64,000 bases of DNA from NCBI GenBank assembly GCA_002162685.1, contig MAAQ01000019.1, positions 1 through 64,000 on the forward strand, written 5' to 3'. Both the position numbers and the translations under genes were made by a program. Source of the stretch: Flavobacteriales bacterium 33_180_T64 (lineage in GTDB: Bacteria; Bacteroidota; Bacteroidia; Flavobacteriales; Flavobacteriaceae). Within the stretch, counting starts at the first letter, position 1, and every line of letters starts with the position of its first letter. The notes beneath the pieces were generated by a model, which was not told the DNA's origin, searched no databases, and saw nothing but the letters and a program-made list of their open reading frames with translations. This document shows positions 17,941 to 26,493 of the stretch, piece by piece.

Positions 17941-19012
17941 ATTATTATTTGCTTTTATCTTAATTCCTGCATTGTCATTTGCTAATGTACATGACAAATG
18001 GAATGGCAAACATACCAAAGAAAAAACAATAAAAAAGGAATTTAATGTTTCACCTGATGCGACATTAAAAGTAGACAATAGTTATGGAAATATCAACATC
18101 ACAACGTATGAAGGATCTACAATTACTTTTGAAGTTAAAATCAAAACAAATGGTAACGATTTAGAGAAAGTGCAAGAGAAACTTAATGATATCAACGTCG
18201 AGTTTAATGCCGATAACGATATTGTTTCAGCAAAAACTTTATTCAGTAAGAAGAAATCAAAATCATGGTGGAATTGGGGGAAAAACAATAATATAAATTT
18301 AGAAATTAATTACATTATCAAAATGCCAATTACGAACAATGTGGATTTAAATAATGACTATGGAAGTATTGATTTAGATAAACTTGAAGGTCGTGCAATA
18401 ATTAATTGTGACTATGGGAAAATTACAACCAAAGAACTTATGGCTGCTAACAATTCTATCTCATTTGATTATTCCAATAATTGTTATTTTGAATATATCA
18501 ATAGTGGAAAAATCAACGCAGATTATAGTGGGTTTACAGTTGGAAAAACTAAATCCTTAGACATCAATGCAGATTATTCAAAATCTGAAATTGAAATTGC
18601 TGAAGCTATTGCTTATAATTGTGATTATGGATCAATGAAAATTAATAATGCCAACAACGTTGATGGTAATGGAGATTACTTAACATTACGATTAGGCACC
18701 ATTTATAAAAATGTCAATATAAAAGCAGATTTTGGTTCTATAAAAATTGAAAACATGGCTGCGAGTGCTCAAAATATTAACATTGTATCAGATTATAATG
18801 GTATAACTATAGGTTATGATCCAGAGTATAAATTCAACTTCGAAATCGATTTAGAATATGCCTCACTTCGAAATACTGATGATTTCGAATTCTCAAAAAA
18901 ACGTATTGATTCTTCAGATAAATACTATCTAGGGCACCACGGAAATTCTAACAGTGGAAACATGATTAGAATTAAATCTGAATATGGTAGCGTAACATTT
19001 AAAAGAAATTAA
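17918..19012 (+). CDS. Exported DUF4097-like repeat protein
   Basis: I choose the ATG at 17918, which opens a signal peptide (MKTQILYKLLFAFILIPALSFA); an ATG at 17876 would add 14 charged residues before it. The mature protein repeats a motif of the form (N/A)DYG-x-I about every 20 residues: DNSYGNINI, NNDYGSIDL, NCDYGKITT, NADYSGFTV, NCDYGSMKI, KADFGSIKI, SEYGSVTF. That suggests a beta-solenoid like the DUF4097 family. It overlaps the anti-sigma-like gene by 23 bases and is followed by a GIN-domain gene 64 bases on. Role unknown; possibly a reporter or effector of envelope stress. Confidence 0.83.
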   Translation: MKTQILYKLLFAFILIPALSFANVHDKWNGKHTKEKTIKKEFNVSPDATLKVDNSYGNINITTYEGSTITFEVKIKTNGNDLEKVQEKLNDINVEFNADNDIVSAKTLFSKKKSKSWWNWGKNNNINLEINYIIKMPITNNVDLNNDYGSIDLDKLEGRAIINCDYGKITTKELMAANNSISFDYSNNCYFEYINSGKINADYSGFTVGKTKSLDINADYSKSEIEIAEAIAYNCDYGSMKINNANNVDGNGDYLTLRLGTIYKNVNIKADFGSIKIENMAASAQNINIVSDYNGITIGYDPEYKFNFEIDLEYASLRNTDDFEFSKKRIDSSDKYYLGHHGNSNSGNMIRIKSEYGSVTFKRN

Positions 19013-19076
19013 AAACACATTATAAATTTATAACCTTATGAAAAATTTTCACGAATATCTAACACATAAAATCAGC

Positions 19077-19796
19077 ATGAATAAAAGGATAACAGTATTA
19101 GTAATAGCTTTATTAAGCTTTTCTATCTCACAAGCACAATGGAAAAAAATAAAAGGTAATGGTAATATCACTACTGAAACCAGGTCAACTTCAGATTACG
19201 ATGCTATTAAATGTGCTGGTAGTTTTGACTACATTCTTGTTGCAGGAACTGAAGGTAAAATCACATTAGAAGGTGAATCAAATCTTTTACAATATGTAGT
19301 AACAGAAGTCAAGAATGGAAGTTTACATATTAAAACCAAAAAAGGCAAAAACTTGAGTCCGAGTTGGAATAAAACGATTAAGATTACAATTCCTTTTGAA
19401 GACATTAATAAAGTAGCACTTTCTGGCTCTGGTGATTTATGGAACGAGGATAAAATAATAGCAAACAATTTGGAAGTATCTCTATCAGGTTCTGGTGATA
19501 TTATATTAAATCTACAAACGAAACATGTATCAGGAAAAGTTACAGGTTCTGGCGATTTAACTTTAAAAGGTTCTACAACCGATTTAAAAGCTGGAGTAAC
19601 AGGTTCTGGTGATTTTCATGGATTTAATCTTCAATCTACAAATACAGATGTTTCTGTAACAGGTTCTGGTGATGCTGCAGTAGTATGTAGTGGTCATTTA
19701 AAAGCTAGAGTTACAGGTTCTGGCGACATTGAATACAGAGGAAACCCTAAAACTGAAGACACTAAAGTTTCAGGTTCTGGAAGTATAGAAAATTAA
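19077..19796 (+). CDS. Head GIN domain (DUF2807) exported beta-helix protein
   Basis: The ATG at 19077 gives a signal peptide (MNKRITVLVIALLSFSISQAQ); an ATG at 19038 would add 13 residues in front. The mature ~220 residues form a GIN/DUF2807 domain: KGNGNITTETRSTSDYDAIKCAGSFDYILVAG, then seven copies of (L/V)(S/T)GSGD or its variant spaced 16-24 residues apart. These proteins are thought to be right-handed beta-helices at the cell surface, sometimes called autotransporter-adhesin-like. It is the last gene of the sigma operon and ends at a strong terminator. Confidence 0.88.
   Translation: MNKRITVLVIALLSFSISQAQWKKIKGNGNITTETRSTSDYDAIKCAGSFDYILVAGTEGKITLEGESNLLQYVVTEVKNGSLHIKTKKGKNLSPSWNKTIKITIPFEDINKVALSGSGDLWNEDKIIANNLEVSLSGSGDIILNLQTKHVSGKVTGSGDLTLKGSTTDLKAGVTGSGDFHGFNLQSTNTDVSVTGSGDAAVVCSGHLKARVTGSGDIEYRGNPKTEDTKVSGSGSIEN
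19421..19782 (+). repeat. In-gene repeats coding for SGSGD
   Basis: The 12-mer GGTTCTGGTGAT and close variants (GGCTCTGGTGAT, GGTTCTGGCGAT) occur seven times at 45-75 base intervals. They encode the turn of each coil of the GIN-domain helix, so this is protein-level repetition and not a mobile or CRISPR repeat. Confidence 0.8.
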
Positions 19797-19813
19797 ACGT
19801 ATCACATTTAAAT

Positions 19814-19850
19814 AAAAAAGCCACTAACAGTATTTGTTAGTGGCTTTTTT
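19814..19850. terminator. Bidirectional terminator between convergent genes
   Basis: Perfect 16 bp arms AAAAAAGCCACTAACA (19814-19829) and TGTTAGTGGCTTTTTT (19835-19850), five-base loop. It can serve the GIN gene on plus and the lipoprotein gene on minus. Confidence 0.9.
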
Positions 19851-19866
19851 AATAATTTAAAACTTA

Positions 19867-20601
19867 CTATTGTTTCGTATATATAAATGTTAAGTCTTCT
19901 GTTACTGTAATAGTAGCATCTTCACTTATAGCAAAGAAACCACTTGGTACAACTATAGAAAGTTCATTTCCATTTAAAGTCCAATCAGAAGATTCAGCTG
20001 TAACATCATCGGTGATCGTAATTGTATTTCCAGATTGAGACCAAGTCCCATTCGTGTTTTCTATCTCATCAATACAGCTTACGTTATAATCATATGAATT
20101 TGTTGTGCCTACTTCAATAGATACATCTATGTCTGCGTAAGATGTACTCATTCCAACCGACGTTCCATCAGCATTAAATACAAGTGTTTCATTAGCATAA
20201 CAATCCATTTCATCCAAAAAGTTAAAGCTCTCAGTACCATCGTTATTTAAATCAATTGCTGTTTCTCCTAACCAAGCAGTTAATAACCAAGTTCCTTCAA
20301 TATCTGTAGCCTGTTGTTGTTCATTTGTACAATCGCCTAATGCATCTAATGCCGTTTGTAGTGTTCCATCATCTCCACAGGCCTGAATTTGCGCTTGCAA
20401 AGCATTAGAGTAAGCAGCACATAATTGCGTGTAGTTATCATCATTTACTCCTAAAAAATTTAATGCGGCTTCAGCAGTATTGAATGTGGCTTGCTCACAA
20501 GAGATTCCTCCTGTAATAAAATCGCCTTCTAAGGGTTCATCTTCACAAGAAGATAAAGTGAAAATTGACACACATAAGACAAGTGCAAATATTTTTTTCA
20601 T
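19867..20601 (-). CDS. Lipocalin-like lipoprotein with acidic export signal
   Basis: The 244-residue product starts with a lipoprotein signal peptide ending FTLSSC, followed by EDEPLEGDF. A helical cysteine-containing stretch (SCEQATFNTAEAALNFLG ... CAAYSNALQAQIQACGDDGTLQTALDALGDC) precedes a lipocalin-like domain (IEGTWLLTAWLG ... ENTNGTWSQSGNTITI ... DWTLNGNELSI). The acidic residues right after the lipid-anchored Cys resemble the lipoprotein export signal that sends lipoproteins to the surface in Bacteroidota. The upstream neighbour has the same EDEPLEGDF segment, so the two look like sister genes. Ligand unknown. Confidence 0.82.
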   Translation of the reverse strand: MKKIFALVLCVSIFTLSSCEDEPLEGDFITGGISCEQATFNTAEAALNFLGVNDDNYTQLCAAYSNALQAQIQACGDDGTLQTALDALGDCTNEQQQATDIEGTWLLTAWLGETAIDLNNDGTESFNFLDEMDCYANETLVFNADGTSVGMSTSYADIDVSIEVGTTNSYDYNVSCIDEIENTNGTWSQSGNTITITDDVTAESSDWTLNGNELSIVVPSGFFAISEDATITVTEDLTFIYTKQ

Positions 20602-20670
20602 GATAAATTAAATTGGGTTTTTACAAACATACTAATTTATCATGAGCTTTTTGAATGTGTTTAAAATAAG

Positions 20671-20694
20671 AAAGCCAGAGTTTTCTCTGGCTTT
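20671..20694 (-). terminator. Terminator of the upstream lipocalin-like gene
   Basis: AAAGCCAGAG (20671-20680) and CTCTGGCTTT (20685-20694) are perfect 10 bp arms with a TTTT loop, placed between the two lipoprotein genes. Confidence 0.72.
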
Positions 20695-20720
20695 AAAATT
20701 ATCTTAAAATATAGTATTGT

Positions 20721-21305
20721 TTATTCTACTTTTTGCCATATCGAAGTTGCTTCTATAACCGTATTGACATCCAAATTATTATCCTCTTGAAGCTGCTCCT
20801 CATTCTGAAAAAATGTCAGTATTTGACCATCATTACTTAACTCAAAATCAGCGTCTTGATCAACATCATCTACAACTGCTGGCATACCGTCAACTTCATA
20901 ATCAAGAAATGAACCATTAATAGTCATAACATTACCACTTGTACTATAAACTCCTTCACCAAAAACATCTGTAGATTCTTGTGTATAACTATCATTAATC
21001 TCTCCATTAATTATTGTTGTAGAATTTAATGTATAGTCTCCAGAAACAGTATAATTAGTTTCTGTAAATACAAGATTGTAATCAGATTCTGCCAATTCTG
21101 TTATAAAACCTAATTCGAATATTTCTCCCTCAAAATTTGAAGTTGATGTTATATCCGCATTAAATTCAACCAAAGCCCATGTACCAATAAGCGAAGGATT
21201 TACATCTGTATTTTCGCTTACAAAATCGCCTTCTAAAGGCTCATCTTCACAAGTAAAAGCAGATAACAAAACAAATAAACACAATAAAAAACTAATTTTT
21301 TTCAT
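20721..21305 (-). CDS. Lipocalin-like lipoprotein, sister of the neighbouring gene
   Basis: The 194-residue product has a signal peptide (MKKISFLLCLFVLLSAFTC) with a lipidation cysteine followed by EDEPLEGDFV, the same as in the gene at 19867-20601. A lipocalin-like domain follows: LIGTWALVEFNADI, YNLVFTETNYTVSGDYTL, SGNVMTINGSF, FELSNDGQILTFFQ. It lacks the helical cysteine-rich insert of its sister. The first ~30 coding bases after the signal peptide are nearly identical between the two genes while the rest differs. Surface exposure is inferred from the acidic N-terminus. Confidence 0.8.
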   Translation of the reverse strand: MKKISFLLCLFVLLSAFTCEDEPLEGDFVSENTDVNPSLIGTWALVEFNADITSTSNFEGEIFELGFITELAESDYNLVFTETNYTVSGDYTLNSTTIINGEINDSYTQESTDVFGEGVYSTSGNVMTINGSFLDYEVDGMPAVVDDVDQDADFELSNDGQILTFFQNEEQLQEDNNLDVNTVIEATSIWQKVE

Positions 21306-21340
21306 AATAAAACAAGATTAGGTTTACACAAACATACTAA

Positions 21341-22723
21341 TTATTTGTTTTCTTCTGGAACTCGGAATAATAAAATTATTCCTACTAAAAAGAAAACAAA
21401 CAAAAATAGAATTGCATTACGCATACTTCCTGTGATTTGATCAATTGTAGCAAAAATGACCATTCCTATAACAATTCCTATTTTTTCGGCAACATCATAA
21501 AAACTAAAATAGGATGTAGTGTCTTCTGTATCTGGCAGAAATTTAGAATAGGTCGATCGTGCCAAAGATTGAACACCTCCCATTACTAAACCTACAACTG
21601 AAGCAGCAATATAAAATTGAATAGGTGTTTCCATAAAATAAGCATAAAAACAAAGTCCCATCCATATAAAATTAACGACAATAAGTGTTTTAATGTTTCC
21701 AAATTTTGAAGATGCAAATGATGTCAAAAAAGCTCCAACTATAGCTACTAGTTGAATCACAAGAATGCTTAAAATCAAGCCTTGTGTTTTCGCATCAGAA
21801 CCTCCCCAAGCAATCTCTTCTTCTCCAAAATAAACAGCAACAAGCATAATAGTTTGCACTGCCATACTAAATACGAAAAAGGCAATAAGATATCGTTTAA
21901 GCCTTAGGTTCTGTTTTAATTGTAACCAAACTAATTTTAATTCTTTTAAACCATTAAAAACAACTGCTTTAGTGACTTTATGTCCGTTAGAAACACCTTT
22001 AGGCAGAATATAAAACGAATATTGACTAAAGAGAATCCACCATAAACCTACAGTAATAAATGAAATTCGCATTGCATTCATTGAAGCATTATCCTTTGCT
22101 TTTTGTATCGCTTCAGCTATTTGGGTTTCTGTCCCTGTTTCTCGTATTGTTTCGGAAATACTAGTATCAAATCCAAACCAATCTGGTTTCATCACCATAG
22201 CAAGATTTATAAGTAATAAAATCACACTTCCAAAATACCCTAAACTAAAACCTTTTGCGCTAATACTATCTTGCTGTTCTGGATAAGCTATATCTGGTAA
22301 ATAAGAGTTATAAAATACTAAACTTCCCCAATAGCCTATTAAACCCATAAAGTAAAATAATAGACTTAAATGAATACTTTCTATACTAAAGAAATACAGT
22401 CCAATACAACCCAATCCTCCTATATAACAAAAGAACTTCATGAAGCTCTTTTTATTTCCAACATAATCTGCAATACCAGACAAAATAGGTGATGTGAACG
22501 CTACAACTAAAAATGTAAATGCTGTCACATAAGTAATCAATGCTGTACTTTTAAAAACCATTCCAAAAGCAGGAATTGTTTTTTCTACTTGCGAAATAAA
22601 CAACGCAGAATAAAATATTGGAAATATTGACGATGCAATTGTAAGTGTATATACCGAATTTGCCCAATCGTAAAAAGCCCATGCATTAAGCAGTTTCTTA
22701 CTCCCTTTCTTTAAGTTTGCCAT
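21341..22723 (-). CDS. MFS transporter, UMF1/Atg22-like family
   Basis: The 460-residue protein has twelve predicted membrane segments and starts with the UMF1 family signature KLLNAWAFYDWANSVYTLTIASSIFPIFY. Other matches are ADYVGNKKSFMKFFCYIG in the first half and GGVQSLARSTYSKFLPDTEDTTSYFSFYDVAEK in the second. Substrates of bacterial members are mostly unknown; the yeast relative Atg22 exports amino acids from the vacuole. It lies just after the M48 gene terminator, with 67 bases between the two genes. Confidence 0.92.
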   Translation of the reverse strand: MANLKKGSKKLLNAWAFYDWANSVYTLTIASSIFPIFYSALFISQVEKTIPAFGMVFKSTALITYVTAFTFLVVAFTSPILSGIADYVGNKKSFMKFFCYIGGLGCIGLYFFSIESIHLSLLFYFMGLIGYWGSLVFYNSYLPDIAYPEQQDSISAKGFSLGYFGSVILLLINLAMVMKPDWFGFDTSISETIRETGTETQIAEAIQKAKDNASMNAMRISFITVGLWWILFSQYSFYILPKGVSNGHKVTKAVVFNGLKELKLVWLQLKQNLRLKRYLIAFFVFSMAVQTIMLVAVYFGEEEIAWGGSDAKTQGLILSILVIQLVAIVGAFLTSFASSKFGNIKTLIVVNFIWMGLCFYAYFMETPIQFYIAASVVGLVMGGVQSLARSTYSKFLPDTEDTTSYFSFYDVAEKIGIVIGMVIFATIDQITGSMRNAILFLFVFFLVGIILLFRVPEENK

Positions 22724-22731
22724 AGTTAAAA

Positions 22732-22760
22732 TTAAAAAGCTGCCCTTGATTGGACAGCTT
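22732..22760 (-). terminator. Terminator of the M48 peptidase gene
   Basis: On the minus strand AAGCTGTCC pairs with GGGCAGCTT (plus 22752-22760 and 22737-22745, one G-U pair) and is followed by TTTTTAATTTT. Confidence 0.72.
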
Positions 22761-22790
22761 CTAAATTACTACAATTTTTAATCTTTACAA

Positions 22791-23621
22791 TTAAAAGTTA
22801 CCTAAAGGTCTAAATGAATCTATACCAAATTTCTTAGCTTCTGCTACAGCCTTAGGAGCCCACTCTTGTAAGTTGTTTATTCTCGTGTCGTTAGAAGGAT
22901 GCGTGCTTAAAAATTCTGGTGGTGCTTGTCCTCCACTATTTGCTTTCATACGTTTCCATAATTCTGAAGCCTCACTAGGATTATAACCAGCAACAGCCAT
23001 AAGATATAAACCAATCTCATCAGCCTGAGTTTCATGGCTTCTACTAAATGGCAACATTCCTGCTACATTTGAAACCACACCATAAGACTGATTAAAGATA
23101 CTTAAGGTTTGTTCATCTTTTATGGCAACATTTCCTGCAACAGCTAATCCTTGTTGAATATAAGCTGCACTCATACGTTGTTGACCATGATTTGCTAAAG
23201 CATGAGCCACTTCATGACCCATAATTGCTGCAATTCCTGTTTCATTTTGTGCAATTGGCAAGATTCCAGTATAGAATACAATCTTACCTCCTGGCATACA
23301 CCAAGCATTTACAGTATTATCATTTACTAGGTTATATTCCCACTTATAATCATCTAAATAACCTTGATGACCATTAGCATTTAACCAACGTTCTGCGGCG
23401 ACAGCTATTCGTTGACCTACACGTTTTATCATTTCAGCATCCGAAGTTCCTGTAACAACTTTGTTTTCAGTTAAAAACTGATCATACTGTGCAAAAGCCG
23501 ATGGGAATAATTGATTATTTGACACAAAAGCCAGCGTTTTTTTTCCTGTAAAAGGGTTTGTAGCACACGATAGAAATAATGCTAAAGCACCAATGGCTAC
23601 TATTTTATTTTTCATACTCAT
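22791..23621 (-). CDS. M48 family metallopeptidase lipoprotein
   Basis: The ATG at 23621 (or 23615) gives a lipoprotein signal peptide (MKNKIVAIGALALFLSC) directly; the open frame extends to 23678 but the extra residues are not signal-like. The zinc motif is HEVAHALANHG (HExxH), with the third ligand in HETQADEIGLYLMAVAGYNP. WCMPGGKIVFYTGIL is also family-typical. The protein resembles the YcaL/LoiP/BepA-type periplasmic peptidases involved in outer-membrane quality control, here without a TPR domain. Divergent from msrB across a 205-base gap. Confidence 0.93.
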   Translation of the reverse strand: MSMKNKIVAIGALALFLSCATNPFTGKKTLAFVSNNQLFPSAFAQYDQFLTENKVVTGTSDAEMIKRVGQRIAVAAERWLNANGHQGYLDDYKWEYNLVNDNTVNAWCMPGGKIVFYTGILPIAQNETGIAAIMGHEVAHALANHGQQRMSAAYIQQGLAVAGNVAIKDEQTLSIFNQSYGVVSNVAGMLPFSRSHETQADEIGLYLMAVAGYNPSEASELWKRMKANSGGQAPPEFLSTHPSNDTRINNLQEWAPKAVAEAKKFGIDSFRPLGNF

Positions 23622-23826
23622 AGTTAATAGTTTTGTGTAATATAAAATTACAAAATCATTCGCTTTAGTTGGACACAATCTGTTACAATTTTGTCACATT
23701 TAATTTAAACTTTTTGTTATGCCCCTTTTTCTCTTAAAATAAACGATCTCATTGTTTCTTTATATGAAGTAAGTAATACAATAGAATTTCGACAGAAAAA
23801 AAAGATAAAACAATTACATTTATAAT

Positions 23827-24309
23827 ATGAAAAGAATAGTATTATTACTTACAATAACTTTATTTTTTAGTTGTAATTCTTCAGCTCAAAAAAAAGAGAC
23901 CAAAGACAAAACTTCATTTACTGTTACTAAAACTCAAGCTGAATGGAAAACAGATTTGACAAGTGAACAGTATTATGTCTTAAGAGAGGCAGGTACAGAG
24001 CGTCCTTTCTCTAGTTTTTTAAACAAAGAATATAGTAAAGGTATTTATCATTGTGCTGCATGTGATACACCTCTATTTAAAAGCGAACATAAGTTTGATT
24101 CTGGGACTGGCTGGCCAAGCTTTGACAGAGAAATTGAAGGAAATGTCGCCTATGGTACAGATACAAATTTAGGATACAGTAGAGATGAAGAGCATTGTGC
24201 TACTTGCGGTGGTCATTTAGGTCATGTATTTAATGACGGCCCAAGACAAACAACAGGAAAACGTCATTGCATTAATGGTGTTGCTTTAAAATTTGTTCCT
24301 GAGAATTAA
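23827..24309 (+). CDS. msrB: Peptide-methionine (R)-S-oxide reductase, lipoprotein form
   Basis: The 160-residue product carries a lipoprotein-type signal (LLLTITLFFSCNSS, Cys16), so it should act outside the cytoplasm. The MsrB domain has both zinc cysteine pairs (CAACDTPLF and CATCGGHLGHVF), the GTGWPSF motif and the catalytic cysteine in RHCINGVALKF near the C-terminus. It repairs methionine-R-sulfoxide in envelope proteins. Neighbouring M48 peptidase, divergently transcribed, also acts in the envelope. The electron donor in the periplasm is not identified here. Confidence 0.95.
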   Translation: MKRIVLLLTITLFFSCNSSAQKKETKDKTSFTVTKTQAEWKTDLTSEQYYVLREAGTERPFSSFLNKEYSKGIYHCAACDTPLFKSEHKFDSGTGWPSFDREIEGNVAYGTDTNLGYSRDEEHCATCGGHLGHVFNDGPRQTTGKRHCINGVALKFVPEN

Positions 24310-24404
24310 GCCTATTAAGTACATAGCGCTATAAAATCTATCTATCGTTTATTAGCATGTAATAGTTATTGTATTACTAACTTTATACAATAAACTAATT
24401 CATA

Positions 24405-24959
24405 ATGGAAATCTCATATTTAACAAGTACCCTAAAGCAATTTGAATACTATAAAAGTCTTGGTGACAAAACAATTAGTCAGCTAACATTTGATGAACTC
24501 AAATATGAATTTGTTGAAGACTCAAACTCTATTGCTATTATTGTCAAGCATATTGTAGGCAATATGTTAAGTAGATGGACCAATTTTTTAACCGAAGACG
24601 GAGAAAAAAAATGGCGGCATCGCGATAGTGAATTTGAAGATACATTTCAGAATAGAGAAGCATTATTAGCTTATTGGAATAAAGGATGGGATTGTTTATT
24701 AAATGCCATCAAACCTCTGAATTCTGCTGATTTAGAACGCATTATATATATAAGAAATCAAGGACACACAGTTACTGAAGCAATAAATAGACAATTAGCA
24801 CATTACGCCTATCATATTGGACAATTGGTGTTTTTAGGTAAACTTTCAAAAGGAAAAAAATGGAAATCTCTATCAATTCCAAAAGGAGAATCAGTCACTT
24901 ACAACACAGAAAAATTTGATAAAGAAAAAGGTCGCAGACATTTTACCGATGACCTTTAA
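24405..24959 (+). CDS. DUF1572 family, DinB-like four-helix protein
   Basis: The 184-residue protein is fully helical and soluble. The metal-binding histidines of the DinB/YfiT fold are visible: one in IAIIVKHIVGNMLSRW and two in RQLAHYAYHIGQLVFLGK. Family members include metal-dependent thiol transferases, but DUF1572 has no established reaction. It sits alone between msrB and lpdA; a TAACTTTA element about 30 bases upstream could be part of a promoter. Confidence 0.87.
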   Translation: MEISYLTSTLKQFEYYKSLGDKTISQLTFDELKYEFVEDSNSIAIIVKHIVGNMLSRWTNFLTEDGEKKWRHRDSEFEDTFQNREALLAYWNKGWDCLLNAIKPLNSADLERIIYIRNQGHTVTEAINRQLAHYAYHIGQLVFLGKLSKGKKWKSLSIPKGESVTYNTEKFDKEKGRRHFTDDL

Positions 24960-25015
24960 TATTACAATTAGGTTTTGTAACTTCGTAACCTTAAAAATTT
25001 GACAAAAATAGACTC

Positions 25016-26392
25016 ATGAGTAAATACGATATTATAGTACTTGGTAGTGGTCCTGGAGGCTACGTAACAGCAATTAGAGCTTCACAATTAGGTTTTAAAA
25101 CTGCTGTTATAGAAAAAGAAAACTTAGGTGGTGTTTGCCTAAACTGGGGTTGTATTCCAACTAAAGCATTACTTAAATCTGCTCAAGTATTTGAATATTT
25201 AAAACATGCTGAAGATTACGGACTTAAAGTAAAAGGTGCAGAGCATGATTTTGATGCCGTTGTAAAACGTAGTCGTGGTGTTGCTGACGGAATGAGCAAA
25301 GGTGTGCAATTCTTAATGAAGAAGAATAAAATTGACGTTATTGAAGGTTTTGGAACATTAAAAACTGGAAAAAAAGTTGAAGTAGACGGAAAAGAATACA
25401 GTGCTGATCATATTATTATTGCAACTGGAGCTCGCTCACGTGAGTTACCAAGTTTACCACAAGATGGAGAAAAAGTTATTGGCTATAGACAAGCTATGAC
25501 TCTAGAGAAACAACCAAAGAAAATGATAGTTGTTGGCTCTGGAGCTATTGGAGTTGAATTTGCTTATTTCTATAACTCAATTGGTACAGAGGTTACTATA
25601 GTAGAATACTTGCCAAATATTGTTCCTGTTGAAGATATAGATGTTTCTAAGCAGTTAGAACGTTCTTTCAAAAAAAGTGGAATTAAAGTTATGACATCTG
25701 CAGAAGTCACTCAAGTTGACACCTCTGGAAAAGGTGTAAAAGCTACTGTGAAAACTAAAAAAGGAGAAGAAGTTTTAGAAGCTGATTTAGTGTTATCTGC
25801 AGTTGGAATTAAATCTAATATTGAAAACATCGGATTAGAAAATGTTGGAATCGCTGTAGATAGAGATAAAATCTTAGTTAATGATTATTACCAAACTAAT
25901 ATTCCTGGATATTATGCTATTGGTGATATAACTCCTGGCCAAGCCTTAGCTCACGTTGCGTCTGCTGAAGGGATATTATGTGTAGAAAAAATAGCAGGAC
26001 AGCATGTTGAAGCTTTAGACTACGGAAATGTACCAGGTTGTACATATTGTTCTCCTGAAATTGCAAGTGTTGGATTAACAGAAAAGCAAGCTAAAGATCA
26101 AGGTATCGCTATTAAAGTTGGAAAGTTCCCCTTTTCTGCTTCTGGAAAAGCGAGTGCTAGTGGAACTAAAGATGGATTTGTAAAAGTAATTTTTGATGCT
26201 AAATATGGAGAATGGTTAGGCTGCCATATGATTGGAGCTGGTGTTACAGATATGATAGCAGAAGCAGTTCTTGGTAGAAAATTAGAAACTACAGGACATG
26301 AAGTTTTAAAAGCAATTCATCCACATCCAACAATGAGTGAAGCCGTTATGGAAGCTGTTGCAGATGCTTATGATGAAGTGATACATTTATAG
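25016..26392 (+). CDS. lpdA: Dihydrolipoyl dehydrogenase
   Basis: The 458-residue flavoprotein regenerates lipoamide in 2-oxoacid dehydrogenase complexes. FAD-binding GSGPGGYVTAIRA at residue ~10, the redox disulfide GGVCLNWGCIPTK (Cys41 and Cys46), the NAD-binding VVGSGAIGVEFAYF at ~175, YAIGDITPGQALAHVAS, and the C-terminal HPHPTMSEAVMEA with catalytic His and Glu are present. No E1 or E2 genes are nearby. It is followed by a terminator at 26411-26444. Confidence 0.97.
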   Translation: MSKYDIIVLGSGPGGYVTAIRASQLGFKTAVIEKENLGGVCLNWGCIPTKALLKSAQVFEYLKHAEDYGLKVKGAEHDFDAVVKRSRGVADGMSKGVQFLMKKNKIDVIEGFGTLKTGKKVEVDGKEYSADHIIIATGARSRELPSLPQDGEKVIGYRQAMTLEKQPKKMIVVGSGAIGVEFAYFYNSIGTEVTIVEYLPNIVPVEDIDVSKQLERSFKKSGIKVMTSAEVTQVDTSGKGVKATVKTKKGEEVLEADLVLSAVGIKSNIENIGLENVGIAVDRDKILVNDYYQTNIPGYYAIGDITPGQALAHVASAEGILCVEKIAGQHVEALDYGNVPGCTYCSPEIASVGLTEKQAKDQGIAIKVGKFPFSASGKASASGTKDGFVKVIFDAKYGEWLGCHMIGAGVTDMIAEAVLGRKLETTGHEVLKAIHPHPTMSEAVMEAVADAYDEVIHL

Positions 26393-26410
26393 CTAGATGC
26401 TACAAAACAA

Positions 26411-26444
26411 AAAATCCATTATCTTATAGGTAGTGGATTTTTTT
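26411..26444 (+). terminator. Terminator of lpdA
   Basis: AAATCCATTA (26412-26421) pairs with TAGTGGATTT (26431-26440), one T-G pair, then a T run. Confidence 0.72.
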
Positions 26445-26493
26445 ATTATTAAATTTTAAATATTCAATTACTTAAAACACTCTCAGTTTTATT

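Noticed and set aside
19421-19782. Regular short repeats resembling a CRISPR array
   Set aside because: They are in frame and encode SGSGD turns of a GIN-domain protein; no spacers of uniform length and no cas genes.
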